From: Tenebrio molitor | Taxonomy: Eukaryota; Arthropoda; Insecta; Coleoptera; Tenebrionidae | Direction: 5' to 3' | Assembly: GCF_963966145.1 (NCBI RefSeq) | Contig: NC_091053.1 | Location: 310,001 to 374,000, forward strand | Length of the DNA: 64,000 nucleotides | In this document: in pieces, positions 1-10,600 of the stretch | Layout: every line of letters starts with the position of its first letter | Numbering within the stretch: position 1 is the first letter of the stretch | Position numbers and translations under genes: made by a program | The notes under the pieces: generated by a model | Databases searched by the model: none | Seen by the model: only the letters and a program-made list of their open reading frames with translations | What the model was told of the DNA's origin: nothing

Positions 1-263
1 TACAATAAAGGTTTTTTTGGGAGATCCGGATCTATGAACACTCCCAGCACTTTTAGAGTACTTTTAGGTTGTTTTTGGCATTTTTTAGTTTCCTCATTTG
101 TGGTCTAGAAATGCTCTGGTGGAATGGATAACATTCTTCTACAGAAGATGGTTTCTTGTTTTTTTTTTGGAAGTGTGAAGTTTCACGCGACACGGTAAAA
201 TCGTTCGCAGCACAAGCTAAAATCGGAAAATCGTTCGCAGCTCAGCGAAAATCATTTAACCAT
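1..263. other. left edge, no gene seen
   Basis: No coding signal is visible. A 12-bp palindrome AGATCCGGATCT lies near position 23. At about 190-255 there are repeats of the word AAATCGTTCGCAGC, the same word found inside the repeat that begins at 264, so this edge probably belongs to a neighbouring or nested copy of that family. Confidence 0.4.
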
Positions 264-1246
264 TTAAAAAAATATACGATTTAATTATATCAAACGCGAA
301 GGTTGATACAATTTTTGAAGTGAAAACTTCTTTAGGCGCGCCACATACATTTTATTCCCAGGCAGTGAATTAGTTTCATGCGACACGGTAAAATCGTTCG
401 TAGCTCAGCGAAAATCGTTCGCAGCACGACACGGCCAGCTAAAATCAAGGGAGTCGAGTTTTTAGCGGAGCGAGCGAAAAACAATCAACTGTGCGTCACT
501 TGTCAATTTTAAATTTTCATTGTACGTTGTGCTGTGACCTGACTGACCTCAGTGCAGAGCTGCAGGAGTAACTGTATATATATACAGGATATTTCAGGAG
601 CGATAATGAGCCTGACGTAATTTAAAATGCAACCCACACTATATTTCCGAAAAAAGCTGGCTACTGTCATTAAAATGTCCGGCTTTTTTTGAAAATGTAA
701 TGTGGGTTGAATTTATTATTCCGTCAGACTTATTATCACTCGTGAAATACCCTGTATAGTTTTATATAATATAAACGATAAAGACACGACAAATATTGTA
801 ACTAAGTTTACGGATGAATGTAGGATTTAATACGTAATTCTCAATTATATGGCTTCAACAATTCATCTATTGGAAAAATTTGTGTAGCAAAATGTGAAGA
901 GGAAAATGGACAAACTATCATAATACAGGGTATTGGTATTGCTATGAAAACTTGTGTTGTGTTCAATACCATCGTCAAAAACATAAAACGTAAACATCCA
1001 AACCTAACCTCACAAATTTTGCCAGAGTGTACCTCTAAAAGCGGTCGTATTTGCAGTTTCTATTGAAAAATACAGATTTTTTATGTTTATTTAAAAACAG
1101 CATTGGATTTAAATAATATTAATTATTTATGCCTTGCTCCTTATTCCTCCAAGTAGGTACATATTATTATTACTTAAAATCAATTACGAGCATCATAGAA
1201 GTTTTCACTTCTGTCGTGCGGTCTTAAGCACACACACTTTTTTTTT
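264..1246 (+). mobile_element. 1-kb repeat family A, copy 1 (non-autonomous TIR element)
   Basis: This stretch is repeated with high similarity at 13824-14831 in the same orientation, and a short internally deleted derivative sits at 45941-46116 in reverse. The left part carries GAAGTGAAAACTTCT and the right part AGAAGTTTTCACTTC, so the ends are inverted repeats. The 15-mer itself can fold (GAAGT-loop-ACTTC). Next to the left end the words AAATCGTTCG and GCAGC recur several times, as subterminal transposase-binding repeats often do. There is no long ORF, so it is non-autonomous. The transposon superfamily is not recognised. Confidence 0.75.
583..756. mobile_element. palindromic MITE nested in repeat family A, copy 1
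   Basis: The ends are inverted: TACAGGATATTTCAGGAG on the left and, reading inward on the other strand, TACAGGGTATTTCACGAG on the right. They are followed by a matching GATAATGAGCCTGACG-type arm, and the two arms meet around AAAAAAGCTGG. The same structure is present at 14148-14321 inside the second copy of family A, so it was inserted before that element multiplied. TACAGGGT ends flanked by TA are typical of Tc1/mariner-type insertions. Confidence 0.7.
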
Positions 1247-1598
1247 GTAATTTAGTGAAAACTATTGTAATATCACTAGAAAACATGGAATTCATTTCTC
1301 AAATTTTTACTGGTCTAGAAGTAACACTTTACATACTACTAGCGTGTTTGTGGGGTTCGTTGAAAGGCCAACTATAAATAATCCGCCTCTGACCTTATGC
1401 GTTTTTTGTTCGAGTTTTTTCAGATACGTTCATGTATGGATTAATAAGCACGGTCAATGACGACATCGACCTCACCAAATCGATACGTCTTACCGTAACA
1501 CACCATTTTCGGATTTGAACGTGCACGTGGTCCACCCGAAATTTGACCAATTTGGAAGAACGAAAGAAAATGTTCGCACAGTCAATGTAAATACTCAC

Positions 1599-2006
1599 GT
1601 TAACTGTCGGATTCCTCGTCTTCGAGTCCCTGTCGGCCGACCTCTGCTGCAGGTGTCTGCTCAACGCGAACATCTCCGCCAATCGGGAGCGCGTCTTCCC
1701 CGATGGCGGGTTGAGCGGCGCCACCTGTTGAGGATTCCTCTTCCTCGCGGGAAACACCAAATGTTCGATGTCGGGAGTGTAGCCGGGATCCATTCGGACG
1801 AAGTCCTGGACGCTCAGCTTGGGCCCGCTCTTGGAGCCTTGCTTCGTCAGCGTCGACTTTCTCTTCACGTTGAAGGGCTTGTGGGGATTTGAGCATTCCG
1901 CCAAGAGGAGCAGACGGTCGCGGATGTGCACCTCGTCCCTGCTCATTTTGATCTTTTTCGCTCCCTACTTCACGTCGTGTTTTTCTGGCTCGACTTCGTC
2001 AGACAT
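1599..2006 (-). CDS. N-terminal coding exon of an unrecognised minus-strand gene (partial)
   Basis: The exon runs from an acceptor TTTAATTTCGCAG (exon starts at 2006) to a strong donor AAC|GTGAGTAT (exon ends at 1599, phase 0). The main start codon is taken at 1946, in AAAATGAGC context, and gives 116 residues before the splice. An in-frame TAG at 1967-1965 closes all upstream reading in this frame. The peptide is basic and polar (MSRDEVHIRD start, RMDPGYTPDIEHLVFPARKR near residues 51-70) and has no signal peptide or membrane segment. Its GC content and codon use stand out from the AT-rich surroundings. I do not recognise the family. The remaining exons must lie left of the window, because none were found between 1 and 1598. 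The antisense and shifted frames here are also open, but they lack splice signals. Confidence 0.6.
1965..2006 (-). promoter_or_regulatory. in-frame 13-codon upstream ORF
   Basis: The exon begins exactly at an ATG right after the acceptor and reads MSDEVEPEKHDVK then TAG. Only 18 nt separate this stop from the main ATG at 1946. Such a short leader ORF can lower or condition initiation at the main start. It could instead be the true start of a differently spliced isoform using the GTAGGG at its end as a donor; the window cannot decide. Confidence 0.45.
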
Positions 2007-4053
2007 CTGCGAAATTAAATTCAATTTAGGTGGGATTTGCGTTTTATAAATGCACAATTTGAATTTCCCATTTGCATTTAGAGGATGTTCAAGACGCGGC
2101 ACGTAATCGATTGTTATTTATTACTGTTTAAATCGGATTAGCGTTTTTTTTTTCCACCGGACTCGTTCCTCCATTCATCAGCTTGAAGAGGAGGTGGAGC
2201 CAGTAACTTTGTTATGGCTTTTAATGAAATTATTTGTGAGAGATAAATCCCGGATAGAGCTTGTAAATGCATAATTATACGTTTTAAAAAACGCCTCTTT
2301 TAGCTTTAATTGGACACTGACATATCAAGCGAGAACGAATTGTTTAATTATCTTACGAGTGGAGGCTTGTGGGCAGTTTAATTAAAACGTCACTCTAAAA
2401 AACTCCGGATGGTCATTTCACTCGTTTTCTGCATGCTTTCACTTCGAATGTACTTATCCGCACGTCGAGCTTCTGAAAAAAGTTTCAAGACTCTTTAAAA
2501 CCACACAGATTGATACTGTTTAAGACGTTAAGAAGCTCTTCGACAAATTCTAGCACAACAACGGTTTCAGTCTTCATAACCGTTCCAGATAACGTCAAAG
2601 TTTGAGCGGATACATTTACCTATTTTTCCCAGGAATATTTATATTATGTCTTTAAAAGTTTCTGAACTCCGCCTCGACTCCCAGTAGCGACCAACTTTGT
2701 TGAGAATTTACGGACGCACTTACTCGTTCTCGATAATACCTAAAACGTCCTTGTTAGGCCTAACAATTTCGAATGAATAATAATGAACAATAAAGAGGAG
2801 AACCGTAAAAAGATAAATCTCTTAATTAAAACCCACATTCCAGTCTGTATTGCGCGGAAACCTTTTAAAATAATTCCCGTCATTGTCATCCTCATTGGAA
2901 AGCATTCTCCGTTCCGAGATAAGTAGCTGCTAATTTACCGAATTGTAAGGAAAAATCAGCCACGACAAAAGAACGCAAAATTTATGGCGGACCTTTTCTC
3001 TCTTCTTAAACACGGGACTGGATTCGAGAAATAAAAACTTCATCCTCAAAAGCAATTTATTCAAAATTAAGCCCGATTTAATGTTTTTGACAAAATCTTG
3101 CTCCTCACCAAACGTGTGAACTATTCGACTGAATTGAAATATGGTAATGCAGGTGTTGCAGAATAGCCCCAAGAATATATCCGAAACCTCGATGAATATG
3201 CAAATGTAATATAAGGGTATTCTGTTATGAACAGTATACGTTTTAATCAAGCGAAACAATTTTTTTTTATTTTTCAGATATCTGAAACGGCGTCCTCAAC
3301 TTGCCGAAGACGGAAGACAGTCCTAAACGGGAGTAAGATTAAAGCAAACAGTTATTCTGTTACGTTCTTCAAGTGAACTCCACCTGATGCGCACGAGCAT
3401 TTACGTTTATTTATGCGGTAGTTAAAAAAAATAAATTCACTTACGGATTCGCAGAGGTTCATTTTAAATTCGAAACAAAATTCAAACAGTTAACGTAAAG
3501 TAAGTTCCTTTATAACAAACGGCTCGTTAGTCATAAAAAGGCCAACTGAAAAGATGGAAATTAATAACGTTCTGATTTGAAAACAAGAAATTGAAAGAAT
3601 TTTTTGATTGTTGTGTTCTGCGAGCTTAATTAGTCCTAAAATTAATTGGAAATGAGGCACGCGACGCATTCGACCGATTTGGTTCTCGGTGTTGACTCCA
3701 GTTTTACAATTTACGTGGAATTCTTAAGCGTCTTCCCCATCAGAATTAAATGTTAAATGTAAACTCTTCGTATTCTGGTTAGAAAATTCCTTTCGTACTT
3801 CGACTGAATAAAATATTCTGGATGTCGATATTACTTTTACATTATAATAAGGGAATACATTTTTAATAAGTTTCTTCTTAAACCTATTTTTTTTAGTTGT
3901 TTTGTCTTAAAGAACTGGTGAAGAGAATGTATTAAACAATTAAATAATGTAATAATTCCGAAATCATTTTTAATAATAGAAAGTAAAAAGTCTCACTCTT
4001 GAGATAGAATATTTATTCTGAAACACTTGCTTCTTATGTGTTTTGCATGTACA
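2007..4053. other. non-coding, probable intron or intergenic sequence
   Basis: AT-rich sequence with no convincing gene. The ORF on the minus strand at 2930-3259 has AT-driven composition and no splice or homology support. The only exon-like spot is at 3278-3332 on the plus strand, listed separately. Confidence 0.5.
3278..3332 (+). other. possible 55-nt micro-exon
   Basis: A long pyrimidine tract ending TTTTTCAG precedes a GC-richer 55-nt stretch that ends at GGGA|GTAAGA, a good donor. One frame is open across it (ISETASSTCRRRK and on). Both splice sites look good but no partner exon is identified. Confidence 0.2.
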
Positions 4054-4287
4054 TACAGGGTCATTATAAATGATTGTCCCATCGCAGTGGGCGTTGAAAA
4101 CCCACACAAATTTTGGATGTGCCGCTAGCCTCGCAACGTTAGACAAACTAGTAGACAGATTTCCACTACCGCAAGTAGCGCCACCTACCGGCGATACTAG
4201 TCTCACTCACATTATGAAGCTTGCGGCACATTCAACTAAGCCACCAACGCCTACTACGATGGGACAATCATTTATAATGACCCTGTA
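4054..4287 (+). mobile_element. 234-bp MITE, family C copy 1
   Basis: Both ends read inward as TACAGGGTCATTATAAATGA followed by TTGTCCCATCG, about 40 bp of inverted repeat, and TA flanks the CAGGG ends. A second copy in opposite internal orientation is at 23491-23723. The ORF-like reading across the element is made of TIR sequence and is not a gene. The TIR core ATAAATGATTGTC is shared with the decayed transposase element at 32762-34290, which suggests mobilisation by an IS630/mariner-type transposase. Confidence 0.85.
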
Positions 4288-6573
4288 TTTTCATTCCATA
4301 ACAAGTGACAGAATGAATATTCTATAATTATGCACAACGAAATAGATAGATTGCCATGGATTTCAAAACTGTCAGTATCAGATATCAATGCGGCGTCCAA
4401 ATTGTTTTGTGACAAGTTTTAAGTGAAATAAACAAAAATTGTTCAGATTTAATTGTTTTTGATTCATACTTCCTGGTCCTTGTTGCAGAATATACTATGT
4501 ATTCACTAATGGTCGTGGAGGAAAGTTATAAAACACGACTTATTAGATAGCCCCCCCTAGAACATGTATTCATGTGTGAATTGGATTTGGTTAAAATGAA
4601 AATAATGTTTCACTGTTCAGTCGATACTGTTGGAAACGACCAATTCCAGTAGGGATTAAACTTGCGCAAAATAGAAAACAAAACGACAGTTAAAAACGAT
4701 GCGGCTCATATTTACTCTATCGATTCCTTCATCATTAAAACAGAATGCCGATGCGGTTTTCTTGCGAGATGTTGAAATTTTCGTTTTTCAAATTCGTTAG
4801 TCAGCTCGTGTAATAGAAGACTGTAATGATAATAAAATCAATAAAGCTGCGCAAAATTTCATCGTAACGTTTTACAACGTCTCTTCACGATTTTATCGCG
4901 AAATACACTTTTAACCTGGACACCGGATTTTACACTTTCTGACAATGGTCTCATTTTTAATTAGAACAGATTGGGTTTAAGCCGGGACTTCACCCAATCT
5001 CAATGTCGCCATCGCGAAAGTGAAATACATAATGTATTTTTACGAGGCATTAATTAAAAATAATAGTTTTGTATATTTTTTTATTATTTAAAATGGAACA
5101 ACAAAAAATGTTTGATTAAGATTTCTAACTTTTCAGTTGAAGGTTTCTAAATTAAATCAATAATAAAAGTTATTGCTAGATTTAATTCGGTAGAAGGGCT
5201 ACCAATTTAATGATTAATGAAGGAATTTATAACTGACTGGAACATCTGTCGCACAATTTCTAAAGAAATTTATTCATCGAAAACGATTAATTCGAGAAGA
5301 TGCAAACTGATTTTTAAAAACGACAAATTTCTCTCATTAAAAGAAAGACATTCAGACATTATCACTTACAAATGGACGCGATTGGCTGAATAGCAATAGC
5401 ATTAAGATCGTTCGCACAATTTGTCGTTTCACTGTAACTTCACCTTAACCACTAAGTCTTCCAAACCGATATTCATTTTAAACGTCAGTTTCGATAGGCA
5501 ATAAAAATTTCGATATTTTCAGAGTCGTTTCGACAGTTTAATATCAATCGTAAAAACACAATAAAAACTTATGCATTATGAAACTGGAAAAGTTGGACTC
5601 CGTGCCTGGAAGAATTGTTAAAGTCGAAGCGTGCCTAGTTAAGTTTCTCCCGATGGTTTATTATTTCTTGAACACATACTTGAATGGGGTCGCTCGGTTA
5701 AATTTCCCGTCGGATTTGTCTATTGCCTTGAAATATTCATGTCAGATTAATCCCCCAACGACCGTCTATCTGCTTCGGCTGTTGATTACACGCATGACAC
5801 GGTTGAGAAGTTCGAGCCGTACAAAATGCCAGAAAAAGTGTTAAATTCGGCAATATTTCAATAATGAAGCTGTTTAGCTAAGCATAAGAGATAAAAAGGG
5901 TGTGATTGTTTATAAACGTGATGAAACGTATTTCATTCACGGGTCGATAGATAATGAAAACCGACGTTCGTTAACAATGAGGGCCTCACCCGCATTTTTT
6001 TATCCATAAAATTGACCGCATTATTAATGAAACGTGAGCCCCTCACTTACTACCTTTTCTTGTACTTCCTCTACCTAGGAACTATTTAAAACATTCACTT
6101 TTTCATTAAAAACACAAACAAAGTTATTTATTAAAATTTAACATAAAATAACATTTTTAATTTACAATGCGAAAATTTCCGATAATAATGCGGAATCTGG
6201 AAAAGTGCCCCGAATGCTTGCAGCGTTTCCACGTTGAATGGCAAGGGAAATCCTTCTTGAAATATTTTTCATGTTGAAGGTGGCATACACTAAAAAATCG
6301 TTTTGATCTCAATTTATTGTTTAAACTTTAGAGTGACTTTTCCCGAATAATTTTTTTTTCCGAATTGTGTTTTATTTGTCAATAACAATTGAATAGGTTT
6401 TTACAGATCTCGCATGTTGTGAGAATTTATGACCATTTTTTATTCACTGCAATACAATAAACCTTATGATCGTAATAAAAGTATGGCAAATATATTTTTT
6501 AATAAGCTTGAGGAATATACTTAAACAATGTAATTTTTATCTGACAGAAGTTTTTTCTTAAATGAGTTAGTTT
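4288..6573. other. gene-free stretch with one unsupported ORF
   Basis: Mostly AT-rich sequence without recognisable genes. A plus-strand ORF of 88 codons at 5578-5844 (start MKLEKLDSVPGRIVKVEACL) is GC-richer than its surroundings. It has no recognised domain and no clear splice sites or poly(A) signal, so it is noted only as a weak candidate. Confidence 0.4.
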
Positions 6574-6912
6574 TATCGCGCGTTCAAATGAAATCCTGGG
6601 CTCGGGAGGCGTTGGAAACCGTCAATTGTTGTGCTTTTTTAAAGCGTAGATTAATTGGAGCATGTTGACAGCTAACCTAAAATTATAGCCAAGAAAATCT
6701 TTCTTTTTTATTTCTTTGCAATGTTTTACATTAAAAATAGAATAACTTAACAATTTCTGTTCTCCCTTTGCTGAAAACAAACATGTTCAATTATGTCTCG
6801 ATTAAACATAAACAAATGTCATTCATGTCAAACGGCGGGAAATTCAAACCTTACACTGTTCTAAACGGTTTAATTTTTCCAACGCCTACTCAGCCCAGGA
6901 TTCTATTCTATC
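6574..6912 (+). mobile_element. about 335-bp MITE, family B copy 1
   Basis: The left end reads TATCGCGCGTTCAAATGAAA then TCCTGGGCT and GGCGTTGGAAA. The right end carries the inverse, TTTTTCCAACGCC and AGCCCAGGATT. Related copies are at 21990-22300 (interior inverted) and 42568-42905. There is no coding capacity. The interior word TTCCCGCCGTTTGAC (either strand) is conserved in all three. Confidence 0.8.
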
Positions 6913-7371
6913 GTTGAATACCAGACAATGAATAATAATAATAAATATAATAACATAGGATAAAATATCGAAAACCAAACACGACGAAATAGTTATTTAT
7001 AAATGTCTAATTATTACAGTGATGCGTATGTAAAATGTTGACTCGTTGATTTGTTTTGATCAAAATATGGTGTCTTAAACTTTGTCGGCCACGATGTACA
7101 CTTCGAGGAATAAAGTGGGTCGTTAATTCGAAAAACGTTCGAAATTAAAACCTTTACTAGAGACAGCTTTTAATCAGTAACAAAATTAATGAAGCTAACC
7201 TCGGAATTTAAATGGTCCGTTCAATCTTCAAATAAGACGCCATAGAATTTAATGAGAAAGGCGAATTAGTCACCCGTACAGTTACCAAAATTAAATGAAA
7301 CCAAAACAAACCTTTTCAAAATAACAGTGTTGCAGGGCCTCTGAAATTGTTATTCTAATTACATTATATTA

Positions 7372-7638
7372 TACCGAGTGACTATAAATGATTGAAAATT
7401 ATTTTGTTATGTTGGTAACACATTTGAAATCTTTAGTTGGCGACATCGTTGGCATGACACACTTAATTTTTAAAATTGAAACAAACGTCAAAAACATCTA
7501 AATCGACAATGTACTTCGTGACTTAACCTAACCTAAATAGAAATGATTGACAGATGATGCACGAGAAGACTTGCACTACCAACTGCATCAGTGTTGCCAA
7601 TCCACTATTTTCCTTCAATCATTTATAGTCACTCGGTA
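7372..7638. mobile_element. 267-bp MITE with TACCGAGTGACTATAAATGA ends
   Basis: The two ends are inverted copies of about 25 bp, TACCGAGTGACTATAAATGA plus TTGAA, bounded by TA. The inner part ATAAATGATTG is the same as in family C and in the 32762-34290 element, while the outermost bases differ (CCGAGTGA instead of CAGGGTCA). It carries no coding sequence. Confidence 0.8.
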
Positions 7639-10600
7639 TTATTAGTAGTTAGATAGTTGCATTATTGGTTGTGTGTTTCAATTGCAATGAACGTTGTTAG
7701 ATTACAAGAAACTCCAATTAGGAGTGCAAATATTTATTATTGAGTTGTAACTTCAAACGAAAATGTTAAAGCTAAACGCGACACCAGAGGGTATTTCAGT
7801 TTCAGCCGTAAACATAATTATACTGCGGAATGGATAATTGTTTGAAAAATGTTACCTCCAAACTCGCATTATCGCAACCGTCGTATTTTTAGAAGGACAA
7901 GAGTAGATAAGTTTTTGTCTTCTCAGTCTTATATCGATCTTCAGTTTTTTTTAGTGGGCTTGGTCAGTGAGAAAGTTTTCAACTACTCCTCGGTCTCTCT
8001 CTGGAGAGGTGAAAAACTTTAGATTCGACACGGTTGTAGCAATACGACTGAAAAAAAATCGACGCTAGATAGGAATTAGATAGACATCCGAACGGTTCCA
8101 GTTACAGGAGACTGATTAAACAATAATAATGTCAATTTGCCCAAGTGGAGCGTGGGGGGAATTAATGTTTACAAGAATGGAATCATTGCGCGGGTTCGAT
8201 GATTAATGTTATGACAAGTTTCGAATTCAATTTCTCATACTGAGCCGAATAATAAGATTTCGATAATCATCCGCGTTAATACACACGGATAATCGATAAA
8301 CGGAAAAAGCAAAGAATAAGAATAACGCTTTAAGGGTCTAAATTGGGTGGATGCGCCGGGTATTCAAACGTACATCTTTTCAGGAAAAAGATTAAGTTAT
8401 AATAATATTCAGTTTACACTTATTGAAAAAATTAACATTTCAACAGGGTGATATGTGTTACCCTTCACATCATGTTGCCATAATGTCGATTTTTGTATTG
8501 CATTTTTATAGCAACTTACCGTTCTAGAACGCTAAAATAACTTTCTTGACTTTTAAACGTACAAAATATAATACCCAATACAGGCAATTACGGATACATA
8601 GTATCAAAAAATAACTCAAGACAGACAAGAAAATGAAATAAGGAGAAAAGGTCTAGATACGGGACATCAACCCAAAAGAGAAGAAAATTTAAATTTAAAA
8701 ATATCTGTAGATAAATTTCCAATTTAACAAAATATCGTTTTCACGCAAAGATTTTTGCAAAGCTTTGTTCAATTTTATTCTATATATTTAACTGAATATA
8801 ACAGGTGCCCTAATCTGTTTTCTAAAGTAAATTAACGGAAAGAGCGAAGTATTAATTACGCTGAGCGACAAAGTAGAAATTTGCACTTAACATACTCAAT
8901 AGTAAAAGCATACAGATTACCTTTATGTAAATTTTATTGTATACATCAAGCACCTGACGATAAAATTCTAGGCTCTTACCTACACTTTCTTTCGAATTTT
9001 ATCTTTTCATGCACAATTAGAAATTAATTACGGACAATATTTCCATTTGAATTATTTACTTGTCATTCGATTTTTCAGTTTAAATAAATAAAGGCTTAAT
9101 AAAATATTAATCTTTGGGTTGGTTCAAAAACAAACAGAATGTGAAACTAGAGAGAATTTGCAGGTGTATGAAACGTCGCTTACAAACGTAATGCTGTAGA
9201 TAGAACAGTCACATCCTTTAAGGAGGTTACGTTAAGTTGAAATTGCTAGTGACAGCACTGAAGTCGTACATCTCGTTGCAGTGACGCGATAAAGAAAAAT
9301 TGACGAAAATAAAGAACAAACAAAGAATAAGAATAAGGAGGAGCCATTCAGGACAAGGTTAGCAGAGCAACTGTAAAAGTTTAGTCACGTGCGGCACTAA
9401 ACTCCCCTTAAAAGAAATATCGTGATCGGCAAGAAGATACGACAGAAAAATCTCGGAAAAGAAGAAAACAATAAAATCATTAGGCAATTTATTTTAACAA
9501 CGCGTCGACTGATCGAGACTTTATCTATTTCTGAGCGTTGAAATAACACCAACCATACCGTTCGACATGACGAGTCAAACGACGACGTATAAAAAAATTA
9601 CTTTTTCTGCAGTGACAATTTCGTTAAGTGCTTTACAAGTCGAGAGGTTTCCAGAAAAAACATTTCTTCTCTAAAGTCGAGCGGGAATTTGACACGTTCA
9701 AATAAAATTAAATTCGGTTAAGCCAATTTGTCGAGTGGATACTAGGCTTGTTGTAAAATTAAAACTGTGAAGATCCATTTCTAATTGGAACGTATCTCAA
9801 AAAAATCCTCTTCTCGGAGAAATGTCAATCAGAATCGGCAACAATAACGCGATCGGTAATACAGATTCCTTACACAACGTTAAACTATCTCAACACCACC
9901 ATTTTGCCAACACACACGACATGGTTAATATCGATTCTCATCATGAGAGCGCTTCATCTGGAATATTGCTACTGAGCAGTTTCTCAGATTAGCTCATAAA
10001 ATTTTGACACTTCGTACTAATAACAGTAATTGCTACCTTTGTATGTACGAGTTACAGCGCAACGCAGACATGGTGCTTTTACAATTAAATAGGAAACATT
10101 AGTTACAACGAGAGGATAAATTATTACGTTTTACTAAAACCCACAAAAGGTATAAAGGATCATTAGCCTAGAGCAACTTAGGAGGTAGCTTTTGTGCCTA
10201 CACACACCACATCAACGAGAGGCATAGTTCTCAACTTCTTGCCGACATATTCCAAGTTGGTGAAAAAAGACGGAACCTCCCACAGGTTCCTCAATCTTTT
10301 TTTCAAATTTTTTCCACAATTTATTGTTTCTGCGAATAATGTCAAATTTGACATTTAAACAAACGTAGAGCGGCAAATTATAGCCCTGCACTGTTTGTTT
10401 TAGCTTTCAATTATAGTCAATATCATTAAGAGTAGAAGTGAGGCTTTTTGTGCCCAGAGATTGAGACAACTGGGCGAAGCACAAAAAGACCTTCTTTTAC
10501 TTTTTAACGTTGAACGCCCATCTTGCTTTTTTTATTTTGACAACACAGTGGCACCGGGTAAACATTGGATAATCATTTTGTTACTTCGTTTTTTTAGAGG

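Noticed and set aside
1515..1892. 125-codon plus-strand ORF
   Set aside because: Antisense shadow of the GC-rich minus-strand coding exon 1599-2006; no splice signals of its own.
4070..4327. 85-codon ORF beginning MIVPSQWALK
   Set aside because: It runs through both terminal repeats of MITE family C; the other copy does not keep the frame.
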